DNA of 64,000 nucleotides from Kitasatospora sp. MAA4 (GCF_029893355.1 NZ_JARZAI010000013.1:1-64000); one strand, 5' to 3'. Positions 17,656 to 26,496 are shown, counted from the first letter of the stretch. Translations and numbers: made by a program. Notes: generated by a model not told the origin, from the letters alone.

Positions 17656-18897
17656 ATGAACACCACTTCCCCGCAGCCCCGGACTGCCGACGACGAGCGC
17701 ACTCTGCTGGTCAAGGTGTTCGGCAAGGACCGTCCTGGTATCACCACCGGCCTCTTCGCCACGCTGGCCGAGTTCGACGTCGACGTGATCGACCTCGAAC
17801 AGGTCGTCACGCGTGGCCGGATAACGCTGTGCGCGCTGGTGACCCCGCCGCCCGGCGGCGGCGCGAGTGCCGAGAGCGCGCTGCGCACCACCGTGCACCG
17901 GTGGGCCGAGGGACTCAGGCTCCAGACCGAGATCATCTCCGGCACCGGCGACAACCGGCCGCGCCGCGAGGGCCGCTCGCACGTCACGGTGCTCGGCCAC
18001 CCGCTCACCGCCGCCGCGGTCTCCGCGCTGGCCGCCCGGATCACCGAGGCGGACGGCAACATCGACCGGATCTTCCGCCTTGCCAAGTACCCGGTGACGG
18101 CCGTGGAGTTGACCGTCTCCGGGGTGGCCACCGAGCAGCTTCGGGCCGCCCTGGCGCTGGAGGCGGCCGTCCAGCGGGTGGACATCGCGGTGGTCGCGGC
18201 CGGCCTGGAGCGCCGGGCCAAGCGGCTGGTCGTGATGGACGTGGACTCCACGCTCATCCAGGACGAGGTGATCGAGCTCTTCGCCGCGCACGCCGGCTGC
18301 GAGGCCGAGGTGGCCGAGGTGACGGCGGCCGCGATGCGCGGTGACCTGGACTTCGCCGAGTCGCTGCGGGCCCGGGTGGCGCTGCTGGCCGGGCTGGACG
18401 CCGGGGTGGTGGAGAAGGTCCGCACCGAGGTACGGCTCACGCCGGGGGCGCGCACGCTGATCCGCACGCTCCAGCGGCTCGGCTACCAGGTGGGCATCGT
18501 CTCCGGCGGGTTCACCCAGGTCACCGACTACCTGGTGGAGCTGCTGGGCCTGGACTTCGCCGCGGCCAACACCCTGGAGGTGGAGGACGGCAGGTTCACC
18601 GGCCGGGTCACCGGGGAGATCGTCGACCGGGCGGGCAAGGCCCGCTGGCTGGCCCGGTTCGCCGAGCAGGCCCGGGTGCCGCTGGAGCAGACGGTCGCGA
18701 TCGGCGACGGGGCGAACGACCTCGACATGCTGAACGCGGCGGGCCTGGGGGTGGCGTTCAACGCCAAGCCGGTGGTCCGCCAGGCCGCCGACACCGCCGT
18801 CAACGTGCCGTTCCTGGACACCGTGCTCTACCTGCTGGGGATTACCCGCGACGAGGTCGAGGCGGCCGACGAGCTGCACGGCACGCCGCCCGAGTAG
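17656..18897 (+). CDS. serB: Phosphoserine phosphatase
   Basis: A 413-aa enzyme catalysing the last step of serine synthesis (phosphoserine to serine). N-terminal ACT-type domains (residues ~14-180; VFGKDRPGITTGLF) precede a HAD phosphatase with DVDSTLIQDE (nucleophile and acid Asp), the GIVSGGFTQV motif and GDGANDLDML. The ATG at 17656 gives the usual family N-terminus; the upstream open frame is not conserved-looking. The gene is divergent from the FHA-ABC exporter and ends in a hairpin shared with the convergent SixA gene. Confidence 0.95.
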   Translation: MNTTSPQPRTADDERTLLVKVFGKDRPGITTGLFATLAEFDVDVIDLEQVVTRGRITLCALVTPPPGGGASAESALRTTVHRWAEGLRLQTEIISGTGDNRPRREGRSHVTVLGHPLTAAAVSALAARITEADGNIDRIFRLAKYPVTAVELTVSGVATEQLRAALALEAAVQRVDIAVVAAGLERRAKRLVVMDVDSTLIQDEVIELFAAHAGCEAEVAEVTAAAMRGDLDFAESLRARVALLAGLDAGVVEKVRTEVRLTPGARTLIRTLQRLGYQVGIVSGGFTQVTDYLVELLGLDFAAANTLEVEDGRFTGRVTGEIVDRAGKARWLARFAEQARVPLEQTVAIGDGANDLDMLNAAGLGVAFNAKPVVRQAADTAVNVPFLDTVLYLLGITRDEVEAADELHGTPPE

Positions 18898-18902
18898 CGG
18901 CG

Positions 18903-18937
18903 CCCCGGGGCCTGCCCGACGCGGACAGGCCCCGGGG
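18903..18937. terminator. Bidirectional terminator between serB and sixA-like gene
   Basis: A 12-bp perfect stem (CCCCGGGGCCTG at 18903-18914 with 18926-18937) and an 11-nt loop lie in the 47-nt gap between two convergent genes. Confidence 0.82.
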
Positions 18938-18944
18938 ACCGGAC

Positions 18945-19472
18945 TCAGTCCTCCGGCGGCACGTAGAACGAGACCAGCCGTGCCACACCCGGCTCGACCG
19001 ACTTCCAGGAGCCGTCGAACGCCAGAACCGCGACGGCCGCCGTGGGGAAGCCGCCCTGACGCAGCCGGGCCAGCTCGTCGCCCATGCTCTCGCCGCCGGC
19101 CAGCACCTCGGTGAGGTTCTGCACCCCCGGGTTGTGGCCCACCAGCAGCAGGTCACCGACCTCGTCGGAGGTCTCCTTGAGCACCTCGATGATCTCGCCG
19201 GCGGAGGCGTCGTAGATCCGCTTCTCGAAGACGACCTTGTGCGGCCGCTCGGGCAGCTCGTGGGCGGCCAGCTTCCAGGTCTCCCGGGTGCGCAGGGAGG
19301 TGGAGCAGAGCACGTAGTCGGGGGCGATCCCCGAGTCGGCGAGCCAGCGACCGGCGAGCGGCGCCTGATGCCGGCCGCGGTCGGCGAGCGGGCGCTCGTG
19401 GTCGGCCACCTCGGGCCAGTCGGCCTTGGCGTGCCGGAGCACAATGATCCTGCGGGACGTGTCGACGCTCAT
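18945..19472 (-). CDS. SixA-like histidine phosphatase
   Basis: A 175-aa member of the histidine phosphatase superfamily (RHG family). The N-terminal LRHAKAD carries the phospho-accepting His, STSLRTRETW the second Arg, and VGHNPGV the second catalytic His. Length and lack of extra domains match SixA-type phosphohistidine phosphatases. The physiological substrate is unknown. The ATG start is preceded by a normal spacer, and the gene is convergent with serB. Confidence 0.92.
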   Translation of the reverse strand: MSVDTSRRIIVLRHAKADWPEVADHERPLADRGRHQAPLAGRWLADSGIAPDYVLCSTSLRTRETWKLAAHELPERPHKVVFEKRIYDASAGEIIEVLKETSDEVGDLLLVGHNPGVQNLTEVLAGGESMGDELARLRQGGFPTAAVAVLAFDGSWKSVEPGVARLVSFYVPPED

Positions 19473-19520
19473 TCCGTCAGCTTCGCAGAAAACCCCGCCG
19501 GTGGCGCGGCGCTCCGGCGG

Positions 19521-19544
19521 GCCGCCACCCTCAGGAGTGGCGGC
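19521..19544 (-). terminator. Terminator hairpin after the MFS operon
   Basis: An 8-bp perfect stem (GCCGCCAC at 19521-19528 with GTGGCGGC at 19537-19544) lies about 30 nt past the stop of the small gene at 19575. Confidence 0.55.
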
Positions 19545-19574
19545 ATGACCGGACGTCAGTTGAAGGCTCCCGGA

Positions 19575-19697
19575 TCAGCCCATCGACTGGGCGATGGTGG
19601 CGATGATCCCGACCAGGACCAGGACGCCGAGGATCACGCCGAAGAGCTGGAGCAGCTTCTTCTGGCCGTTCGGGGGATTGGGTTCGAGAACAGGCAT
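19575..19697 (-). CDS. Small single-pass membrane peptide (transporter-associated, SGM_5486-type)
   Basis: A 40-aa peptide with a polar N-terminus (MPVLEPNPPNGQKK) followed by one hydrophobic helix (LLQLFGVILGVLVLVGIIATIA) and a short tail. It matches the small 'transporter-associated' proteins that streptomycetes encode directly after CynX/NimT-type MFS genes, as here (51 nt downstream of the MFS stop, same strand). The role is unknown; it may be an accessory subunit of the transporter. Confidence 0.75.
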   Translation of the reverse strand: MPVLEPNPPNGQKKLLQLFGVILGVLVLVGIIATIAQSMG

Positions 19698-19748
19698 GGG
19701 GCGATTTTCGCATCCCGGCCCACTCCCCCGGACCGCGGGGGCGACCCC

Positions 19749-21020
19749 TCAGCCCACCTCGTCCTCGATGTGGCGGGCCCGGGCGGCGCGCAGGCCGATC
19801 AGCAGCTGCGGCACCAGCAGGGCGGCCAGGAAGCCGAGCGGCAGGTACCAGCCGCCGGTGCCCTGGTAGAGCAGGCCGATCAGGATCGGCCCGGGGATGG
19901 AGAACAGGTAGCCGAGGCCCTGGGCGAAGGCGGACAGCTGGGCCACCCCGCCGCTGGTCCGGGCGCGCAGGCCGATCATCGTCAGGGTGAGCGGGAAGGC
20001 GCAGTTGGAGAGGCCGACCAGCACCGCCCACAGCCAGGCGCCCCCGGCCGGGGCCAGCGCCAGGCCGGTGTAGCCGGCGATGCCGAAGGCGGCCAGCACC
20101 ACCACGAAGACCCGCTGGTCACCGCGGCGGGCGGCCCAGTTGGGCAGCACGAAGGAGATCGGCACGCCGATCGCCATGGTGACCGCCAGCAGCAGCCCGG
20201 AGGTGCCGGCCGACAGCCCGGCGTCCTGGTAGATCTGCGGCAGCCAGCCCATGGTGGCGTACGCGCCGGTGGCCTGGAGGCCGAAGAAGCCGGCCAGCGC
20301 CCAGGCGGTCCGGCTGCGCAGGATCGGCAGCCGGGCGACCGCGCGGGCCGCGCCCGGCGCCTGCCGGCCGTCGCGGCGCAGCACCAGGGTGACCAGCCAG
20401 AGCAGCACCGCCAGGCCCGCGGCCGACGCCCAGATACCCAGGCCGACCCGCCAGCTGCCGCCGAGCGCGCTGGTCAGCGGCACGGTGACGGCGGCGGCCA
20501 GCGCGGTTCCGGCCGACAGGGCCATCGAGTAGAGGCCGATCATCGGGCCGACCCGGTCGGGGAAGTAGCGCTTGATCACCACCGGGATCAGCACGTTGGA
20601 GACGGCCACCCCGGCCAGCGCGACGGCGGTCAGCAGCAGGAAGACCCCCGTGCCGCCGGCGAAGGCGCGGGCCGCCAGGCCCAGCGTGATCGCGCCCATC
20701 CCGGCGGTGACCACCACGGTGGGGCCGAAGCGGCGGGAGAGCGCGGGGGCGGCGAAGCCGAAGAGCGCGAAGCAGAACGAGGGCACGGCGGTGAGCAGGC
20801 CGGCGACGGCGGCGCTCATGCCGAGGTCGGTGCGGACCCGCTCCAGCAGCGGTCCGAGGCTGGTGACCACCGGACGCAGGTTGAAGGCGGCGACGGCGAT
20901 GGCGAGCGCGAGCAGCCAGCCGAGGTGCCGCACGCGGCGGTCCGTGCGCTCGGTCCGGGGCTGGAGGGTGGATGGGGTCGTCGGTGGGGTGGTGGGTTCG
21001 GTGCTCGTCGCTGTCGCCAT
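19749..21020 (-). CDS. MFS transporter, CynX/NimT family
   Basis: A 423-aa major facilitator with 12 predicted membrane helices and a Thr/Pro-rich N-terminus. The NLRPVVTSLGPLL segment in helix 1 and LSRRFGP in loop 2-3 are typical of the CynX (cyanate) and NimT (nitroimidazole) group. The substrate is unknown. I chose the ATG at 21020: a consensus -10 hexamer TATGAT (21028-21033, minus strand) lies 7 nt before it, suggesting a leaderless mRNA. Two ATGs at 21029 and 21032 would lie inside that promoter. It is divergent from a FadR-type regulator that probably controls it. Confidence 0.88.
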   Translation of the reverse strand: MATATSTEPTTPPTTPSTLQPRTERTDRRVRHLGWLLALAIAVAAFNLRPVVTSLGPLLERVRTDLGMSAAVAGLLTAVPSFCFALFGFAAPALSRRFGPTVVVTAGMGAITLGLAARAFAGGTGVFLLLTAVALAGVAVSNVLIPVVIKRYFPDRVGPMIGLYSMALSAGTALAAAVTVPLTSALGGSWRVGLGIWASAAGLAVLLWLVTLVLRRDGRQAPGAARAVARLPILRSRTAWALAGFFGLQATGAYATMGWLPQIYQDAGLSAGTSGLLLAVTMAIGVPISFVLPNWAARRGDQRVFVVVLAAFGIAGYTGLALAPAGGAWLWAVLVGLSNCAFPLTLTMIGLRARTSGGVAQLSAFAQGLGYLFSIPGPILIGLLYQGTGGWYLPLGFLAALLVPQLLIGLRAARARHIEDEVG

Positions 21021-21026
21021 AGAACT

Positions 21027-21041
21027 CATCATAGAATGATG
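21027..21041. promoter_or_regulatory. Palindrome overlapping the MFS -10 box
   Basis: CATCAT-AGA-ATGATG is a perfect 6+6 inverted repeat that covers the TATGAT -10 box of the MFS gene. Binding here by the divergent GntR-family protein would block the promoter. Seen: palindrome and -10. Inferred: regulator identity. Confidence 0.45.
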
Positions 21042-21153
21042 GGATGAATTAGTGCACCATGGATGGCGACCGGCGGAAGAACACCCGAGGAGGGGGAAGA
21101 TGGTCCCTGGCACCTCCGTCCGCCATGACCGTCCGCCCCGACCAAGGAGAACC

Positions 21154-21846
21154 ATGACCCTGTCCTCGCCCCGGCGCGCCCCGCTGGCGGATCAGGTGAT
21201 CGCCCAGCTGCGGGCCCAGATCATCTCGGGCGAGTGGCCGGTCGGCTCGCGCATCCCGACCGAGGTCGCGCTGGTCGAGCAGCTGGGCGTGGCCCGCAAC
21301 ACCGTGCGGGAGGCCGTCCGGGCGCTGGCCCACAACGGGCTGCTGGACATCCGGCAGGGCTCGGGCACGTACGTGCTGGCCACCAGCGAGCTGGCCGGCG
21401 TGATGCACCGCCGCTTCCCGGACGCCGAGCAGTCGCAGGTCGCCGAGCTGCGCTCCGCGCTGGAGGCCTCGGCGGCCGCGCTGGCCGCCGCCCGCCGTAC
21501 CGACCGGGACCTCGAACTGATGGAGGCGGCGCTCGCCCGGCGCGAGGAGGCCTGGTTCGGCGGGGACCCGGAGGTGTTCGTGCAGGCCGACGCGGCCTTC
21601 CACCACAGCGTGGTGGCCGCCGCCCACAACGACGTGCTGGCCGTGCTCTACGCCGACCTCGGCGAGGTGCTGCGCGCCCATCTGCGCCAGGACATCGGTC
21701 CGGTGCTCTCCCCCGACCGCTACATCCGGCACGACCAGATCCTGGCCGCGATCCGGGCCGGCGACGCCGCGGCGGCCTCGATGGAGTCGGCCGACGTGAT
21801 CGGCGCCTGCGGGCGGGCCGACTCGGCGCACGGCACGCAGTCCTGA
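21154..21846 (+). CDS. FadR/GntR-family transcriptional regulator (FCD domain)
   Basis: A 230-aa regulator. An N-terminal GntR winged HTH (residues 9-76; GEWPVGSRIPTEVALVEQLGVARNTVREAVRAL...GLLDIRQGSGTYV) is followed by an all-helical FCD ligand-binding domain with the metal-site pattern D..FH..V......N and H..I..AI..GD. The ligand is unknown. AAGGAG precedes the ATG at 21154. The gene is divergent from an MFS transporter, the usual layout of a local repressor and its target. Confidence 0.92.
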   Translation: MTLSSPRRAPLADQVIAQLRAQIISGEWPVGSRIPTEVALVEQLGVARNTVREAVRALAHNGLLDIRQGSGTYVLATSELAGVMHRRFPDAEQSQVAELRSALEASAAALAAARRTDRDLELMEAALARREEAWFGGDPEVFVQADAAFHHSVVAAAHNDVLAVLYADLGEVLRAHLRQDIGPVLSPDRYIRHDQILAAIRAGDAAAASMESADVIGACGRADSAHGTQS

Positions 21847-21854
21847 GAACACGC

Positions 21855-21888
21855 CGCAGCCCCGGACACCGAGGTGGCCGGGGCTGCG
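21855..21888. terminator. Bidirectional terminator between the GntR gene and fabI
   Basis: An 11-bp perfect stem (21855-21865 with 21878-21888) and a 12-nt loop lie in the 58-nt gap between convergent genes. Confidence 0.82.
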
Positions 21889-21904
21889 GGGGCAGTGCGA
21901 GAGG

Positions 21905-22672
21905 TCAGGCGCCGATCGCGTGCAGACCGCCGTCGACGTGGACGATCTCGCCGGTGGTCTTCGGGAACCAGTCCGAGAGCAGCGCGACGATGCCGCGGCC
22001 GGCCGGCTCCGGGTCCGAGATGTCCCACTTCAGCGGCGAGCGCTGGTCCCAGGTGGCGGCCAGACCCTCGAAGCCCGGGATGGACTTGGCGGCCATCGAG
22101 CCGAGCGGGCCGGCCGAGACCAGGTTGACCCGGATGTCCCGCTCGCCCAGGTCACGGGCCAGGTAGCGGGAGGTGGCCTCCAGCGCGGCCTTGGCCGGGC
22201 CCATCCAGTCGTACTTCGGCCAGGCGAGCTGCGCGTCGAAGGTCAGGCCAACCACCGCGCCGCCGTCCTGCATCAGCGGCAGGCAGGCCATCGTCAGCGA
22301 CTTCAGCGAGTAGGCCGAGACCTGCATGGCGGTGGCGACCGACTCCCACGGGGTGTTCAGGAAGTTGCCGCCGAGCGCGTCCTGGGGGGCGAAGCCGATG
22401 GAGTGGACGACACCGTCCAGGCTCGGCAGGTGCTCGCGCACCCGGTCCGCCAGCGAGTCGAGGTGCTCGTTGTTGGAGACGTCCAGCTCCAGCACCTGCA
22501 CCGGCTTCGGCAGCCGCTTGGCGATCCGCTCGACCAGCGTGAGCCGGCCGAAACCGGTCAGGATGATCTCCGCACCCTGCTCCTGGGCCAGCTTGGCGGC
22601 GTGGAAGGCGATCGATGACTCCAGCAGGACGCCGGTGATCAGGATCCGCTTACCCTCAAGAATTCCGCTCAT
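21905..22672 (-). CDS. fabI: Enoyl-ACP reductase (InhA-type FabI)
   Basis: A 255-aa NADH-dependent enoyl-ACP reductase, the last reductive step of each fatty-acid elongation cycle. Seen: the atypical glycine motif GVLLESSIAFHAA, the GFGR segment, SIGFAP, and the active site PKYDWMGPAKAALE, where Y and K match Tyr158/Lys165 of mycobacterial InhA. The ATG at 22672 is 4 nt from the stop of fabG, so the pair is translationally close, as in other actinobacteria. Confidence 0.95.
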   Translation of the reverse strand: MSGILEGKRILITGVLLESSIAFHAAKLAQEQGAEIILTGFGRLTLVERIAKRLPKPVQVLELDVSNNEHLDSLADRVREHLPSLDGVVHSIGFAPQDALGGNFLNTPWESVATAMQVSAYSLKSLTMACLPLMQDGGAVVGLTFDAQLAWPKYDWMGPAKAALEATSRYLARDLGERDIRVNLVSAGPLGSMAAKSIPGFEGLAATWDQRSPLKWDISDPEPAGRGIVALLSDWFPKTTGEIVHVDGGLHAIGA

Positions 22673-22676
22673 GTGA

Positions 22677-23396
22677 TCAGTGACCCATGCCCAATCCGCC
22701 GTCGACGGGAATGACGGCTCCGGTGATGTACGCCGCCTCGTCCGAGGCGAGGAAGCGCGTGGTGGAGGCGATCTCGGAAGGCGTGGCGTACCGGCCAAGC
22801 GGCACTCCCGCGACGATCTCCTTGCGGCGCTCGTCGCTGAGCACCGCGGTCATGTCGGTGTCCACGAAGCCGGGGGCGACCACGTTGACGGTGATGCTGC
22901 GCGGGCCGAGCTCACGGGCCAGCGAGCGCGCGAAACCGACCAGGCCCGCCTTGGAGGCCGCGTAGTTCGCCTGCCCCGGCGAGCCGGCCAGGCCGACGAC
23001 CGAGGAGATCAGCACGATCCGGCCCTTGCGCGCCCGCAGCATCTTCGCCGAGGCGCGCTTGACGACCCGGAACGTCCCGGTGAGGTTGGTGTCGAGCACC
23101 GAGGTGAAGTCCTCTTCGGACATCCGCAGCAGCAGGGTGTCCTTGGTGATGCCCGCGTTGGCGACCAGCACCTCGACCGCGCCGTGCTTGCCCTCGATCT
23201 CGGTGAAGGCCGCGTCGACCTGCGCGGAGTCGTTGACGTCGCAGCGGACCGCGAGCACGTCGTACTTGGCGAGTTCGGCAGGCACCTCGCCGGAACGGCT
23301 GGTGATGGCGACCTTGTCACCCGCCTCGGCGAAGGCTTGGGCGATGGCGAGGCCGATGCCCCGGTTTCCTCCGGTGACGAGAACCGAGCGGCTCAA
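22677..23396 (-). CDS. fabG: 3-oxoacyl-ACP reductase
   Basis: A 239-aa classical short-chain dehydrogenase that reduces 3-oxoacyl-ACP in fatty-acid synthesis. Seen: cofactor motif GGNRGIG, NAGIT, SSVVGLAG and the catalytic YAASK, with the C-terminal GGLGMGH. I chose the TTG at 23396 because GGAGAGGTGG lies just upstream and the encoded start fits the family. It is the first gene of the fabG-fabI operon. A perfect inverted repeat lies 28 bp upstream. Confidence 0.94.
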   Translation of the reverse strand: MSRSVLVTGGNRGIGLAIAQAFAEAGDKVAITSRSGEVPAELAKYDVLAVRCDVNDSAQVDAAFTEIEGKHGAVEVLVANAGITKDTLLLRMSEEDFTSVLDTNLTGTFRVVKRASAKMLRARKGRIVLISSVVGLAGSPGQANYAASKAGLVGFARSLARELGPRSITVNVVAPGFVDTDMTAVLSDERRKEIVAGVPLGRYATPSEIASTTRFLASDEAAYITGAVIPVDGGLGMGH

Positions 23397-23423
23397 CGAT
23401 CCACCTCTCCCTATTCGTGGTCC

Positions 23424-23443
23424 GCGTACGTGGGACCGTACGC
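23424..23443. promoter_or_regulatory. Inverted repeat upstream of fabG
   Basis: GCGTACG-TGGGAC-CGTACGC is a perfect 7+7 inverted repeat 28-47 bp before the fabG start, in its probable promoter. It is a candidate operator for a fatty-acid synthesis regulator; no regulator gene is adjacent. Confidence 0.45.
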
Positions 23444-23550
23444 ACTGTGACGCTATCGGTCGCGTCCATACGGCGACGAATCGAGCTTCAACAGGTGATC
23501 CGTTGGTGTTCTGTGGCGTTCTGACAATTTCACCCGACGTCCGCCATCGG

Positions 23551-23589
23551 GGGTACCCTCCGCCGGGAACAACATGGCGGGGGGTACCC
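23551..23589 (+). other. Long hairpin between fabG and the MBL-fold gene
   Basis: A 14-bp stem with one G-U pair (23551-23564 with 23576-23589) and an 11-nt loop lies about 80 nt before the start codon of the hydrolase gene. It is not between convergent genes, so it could be a 5' UTR structure, an attenuator or a barrier between divergent promoters. Confidence 0.5.
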
Positions 23590-23670
23590 GTTGCCCTCTC
23601 GGTGCGGAGACCCCGCCCAGAACCCCACAGACGCCACCACCAGCAGACCACTAGCAAGGGCGGACCCCCG

Positions 23671-24822
23671 ATGAGTGAGGCAAACCCCCGGGCCACCGGC
23701 AGCCGGGGCCGACTGCTCACCCTGACCGCGCTGGCCGCCGGGGCCGGTGCGGCGGCCTGGGCGCTGCGGGACGTCCCGGCCGCGTTCGGACGCCGTCCCG
23801 ACGCCGAGCGGGACGCCCGGATCCGGACCTCCCCGCAGTACGCGGACGGGACCTTCCACAACGCACCCTCCACGCTGGCCCGCTCCACGGGCGGCGCCCC
23901 GAACATCGACCGCGCCACCGTGCGCCGGATGCTCCTCGAGCGCGAGGGCCGCACCCCGCTGCGCCCGGTGCCCACCGCCCGGCCCACCGGCGACCGCGGC
24001 CGGCCGGCCCCGCAGGGTGTGGAGATCACCTGGTACGGCCACGCCTCGGCGCTGGTGGAGATCGAGGGCGCCCGGGTGCTGCTCGACCCGATGTGGAGCG
24101 ACCGCTGCTCCCCCTCCGCGCACCTGGGCCCCAAGCGGCTGCACCCGGTGCCGATGGAGCTGGAGGAGCTGCCGCCGGTGGACGTGGTGCTGATCTCGCA
24201 CGACCACTACGACCACCTGGACATGGACACCGTCCGGCGCCTGGTGCGCAGCCAGTCCGCACCGTTCGCCGTCCCGCTGGGCATCGGCGGCCACCTGCGC
24301 CGCTGGGGCGTGCCGGAGCACCGCATCATCGAGCTGGACTGGAGCGAGACCTGCACGCTGGGCGACCTCACCGTCACCCTCACCTCGGCGCACCACTTCT
24401 CCGGCCGCGCGCTGACCCGCAACACCACGCTCTGGGGCTCCTGGGTGATCGCCGGACCGACCCGCAAGGTCTTCTACACCGGCGACTCCGGCTACTTCGA
24501 GGGCTATGCGGCGATCGGCGCCGAGCACGGCCCCTTCGACGCCTCGCTGGTCCAGATCGGCGCGTACGACGAGGCCTGGTCGGACATCCACATGACGCCC
24601 GAGGACGCCGTACTGGCCCACCGGGACCTGGGCGGCGGCCTGCTCGTCCCGGTGCACTGGTGCACCTTCAACCTGGGCCTGCACCCGTGGGCCGAGCCCG
24701 TCGAGCGGCTGCTCGTGGAGGCCAAGGCGCAGGGCGTCGCGGTCGCCGTGCCGCGCCCGGGCGAGCGGGTCGACGTGGCCAACCCGCCGGAGCTGGAGGG
24801 CTGGTGGGAGGGCCTGTCGTGA
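23671..24822 (+). CDS. MBL-fold metallo-hydrolase (NAPE-PLD/UlaG-like)
   Basis: A 383-aa protein with an N-terminal hydrophobic stretch (residues 11-27) that may anchor or export it. The metallo-beta-lactamase fold follows: WYGHAS, LLDP, the metal motif SHDHYDHLD, the downstream H in TSAHHFSGR, the bridging Asp in TGDSGY and a final His in VPVHW. The pattern GR..T.N.TLWGSW is typical of the N-acyl-phosphatidylethanolamine phospholipase D-like group, which suggests phospholipid hydrolysis, but the bacterial substrate is unproven. Confidence 0.88.
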   Translation: MSEANPRATGSRGRLLTLTALAAGAGAAAWALRDVPAAFGRRPDAERDARIRTSPQYADGTFHNAPSTLARSTGGAPNIDRATVRRMLLEREGRTPLRPVPTARPTGDRGRPAPQGVEITWYGHASALVEIEGARVLLDPMWSDRCSPSAHLGPKRLHPVPMELEELPPVDVVLISHDHYDHLDMDTVRRLVRSQSAPFAVPLGIGGHLRRWGVPEHRIIELDWSETCTLGDLTVTLTSAHHFSGRALTRNTTLWGSWVIAGPTRKVFYTGDSGYFEGYAAIGAEHGPFDASLVQIGAYDEAWSDIHMTPEDAVLAHRDLGGGLLVPVHWCTFNLGLHPWAEPVERLLVEAKAQGVAVAVPRPGERVDVANPPELEGWWEGLS

Positions 24823-24942
24823 CACGCCGCGCCGTCGGGGCCCAATCCGCTGGCCGAAACGGGACGAGCAGGACATGATGCGGTGCGGGTCCGCCCTCCG
24901 CGCGTGGGCCCGCACCGCCGACCCTCGTCTCCAGGGAGCCCG

Positions 24943-26496
24943 ATGCCGCCGACATCCCCCAGCGCCTCGCCGGCCCACCGCGCCGTCGACCCGCTCTTCC
25001 TCGCGCTGCCGCTGCGGCAGTTGGCCGACGCGGCGCTGAGCCGGGCCCGGCAGTTGGGCGTCACGCACGCCGACTTCCGCTGCGAGAAGGTCCGCAGCGC
25101 CTCCTGGCGGCTGCGCGACGCCCGTCCGTCCGGCACCTCCGACACCGTGCAACTGGGCTTCGCGGTCAGGGTCCTGGTGGACGGCGCCTGGGGCTTCGCG
25201 GCCGGCGTGGACCTCACCCCGCAGGCCGCCGCGCTGGTGGCCGAGCAGGCGGTGGCGGTCGCCCGGCTCTCGGCCCAGGTGAGCCGGGCCGCCGGAGGAG
25301 GGGACCTCGTCGAACTCGCGGACGAGCCGGTGTACGCGGACGTCAGCTGGGTCTCGGCGTACGAGATCAACCCCTTCGACGTCCCCGACGCCGAGAAGAC
25401 CGCGCTGCTGGCCGACTGGAGCAGCCGGCTGCTGGGCGCCGACGGCGTCAGCCACGTGGACGCCTCGCTGCTGACGGTGCAGGAGAACAAGTTCTACGCC
25501 GACACCGCGGGCACCGTCACCACCCAGCAGCGGGTGCGGCTGCACCCCGAGCTGGAGGCCACCGCGGTGGACGAGCGGACCGGCTCCTTCGAGTCGATGC
25601 GCACGGTCGCGCCGCCGGTCGGTCGCGGCTGGGAGTACCTGCACGGCACCGGCTGGGACTGGGCGGGCGAGCTGTCCCGGCTGCCCGAGTACCTGGCCGA
25701 GAAGGTCAAGGCACCGAGCGTCGAGGCCGGCCTCTACGACCTGGTGATCGACCCCACCAACCTCTGGCTGACGATCCACGAATCGATCGGCCACGCCACC
25801 GAGTTGGACCGCGCGCTCGGCTACGAGGCCGCCTACGCGGGCACCTCGTTCGCCACCTTCGACCAGCTCGGCACCCTGAAGTACGGCTCCGAGCTGATGC
25901 ACGTCACCGGTGACCGCACCGCCGAGCACGGCCTGTCCACCATCGGCTACGACGACGAGGGGGTGGCCACCCAGTCCTGGGACCTGGTCACCGACGGCGT
26001 CCTGACCGGCTACCAACTGGACCGCCGGATGGCCAAGTTGAAGGGCCTGGGCCGGTCCAACGGCTGCGCCTTCGCGGACTCCCCCGGGCACGTCCCGGTG
26101 CAGCGGATGGCCAACGTCTCGCTGCAACCGGCTGCGGACGGCCCGGACACCGAGGGTCTCTTCGCCGGCGTCGAGCGCGGGCTCTACATCGTCGGCGACC
26201 GGTCCTGGTCGATCGACATGCAGCGCTACAACTTCCAGTTCACGGGCCAGCGCGCCTACTTGATCCGGGGCGGCCGGCTGGCCGGGCAGGTGAAGGACTT
26301 CGCCTACCAGGCCACCACCACCGACTTCTGGGGCTCGATGGCCGCGGTGGGCGGCCCGCAGACCTACCTGCTGGGCGGCGCGTTCAACTGCGGCAAGGCC
26401 CAGCCGGGACAGGTCGCGGCGGCCGGACACGGCTGCCCGTCGGCGCTGTTCGAGGGCGTCAACGTGCTCAACACGCAGCAGGAGGCTGGTCACTGA
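24943..26496 (+). CDS. tldD: TldD-type metalloprotease subunit
   Basis: A 517-aa TldD/PmbA family protein. The zinc motif HExxxH is present as H279-E280...H284 (HESIGHATELDR). The conserved C-terminal regions RNNGNA-like and INTQQEAGH-type ends are also seen. TldD pairs with a catalytically inactive TldE to form a heterodimeric peptidase that trims unfolded peptides and some RiPP leader regions. The ATG at 24943 follows GGGAG. Its stop overlaps the ATG of tldE by 1 nt, so the pair is translationally coupled. Confidence 0.93.
   Translation: MPPTSPSASPAHRAVDPLFLALPLRQLADAALSRARQLGVTHADFRCEKVRSASWRLRDARPSGTSDTVQLGFAVRVLVDGAWGFAAGVDLTPQAAALVAEQAVAVARLSAQVSRAAGGGDLVELADEPVYADVSWVSAYEINPFDVPDAEKTALLADWSSRLLGADGVSHVDASLLTVQENKFYADTAGTVTTQQRVRLHPELEATAVDERTGSFESMRTVAPPVGRGWEYLHGTGWDWAGELSRLPEYLAEKVKAPSVEAGLYDLVIDPTNLWLTIHESIGHATELDRALGYEAAYAGTSFATFDQLGTLKYGSELMHVTGDRTAEHGLSTIGYDDEGVATQSWDLVTDGVLTGYQLDRRMAKLKGLGRSNGCAFADSPGHVPVQRMANVSLQPAADGPDTEGLFAGVERGLYIVGDRSWSIDMQRYNFQFTGQRAYLIRGGRLAGQVKDFAYQATTTDFWGSMAAVGGPQTYLLGGAFNCGKAQPGQVAAAGHGCPSALFEGVNVLNTQQEAGH

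Noticed and set aside
23530-26493. A 987-codon minus-strand frame opposite the MBL hydrolase and tldD.
   Set aside because: Shadow of two strong plus-strand genes; repetitive Gly/Val/Arg/His composition and no recognisable motif.
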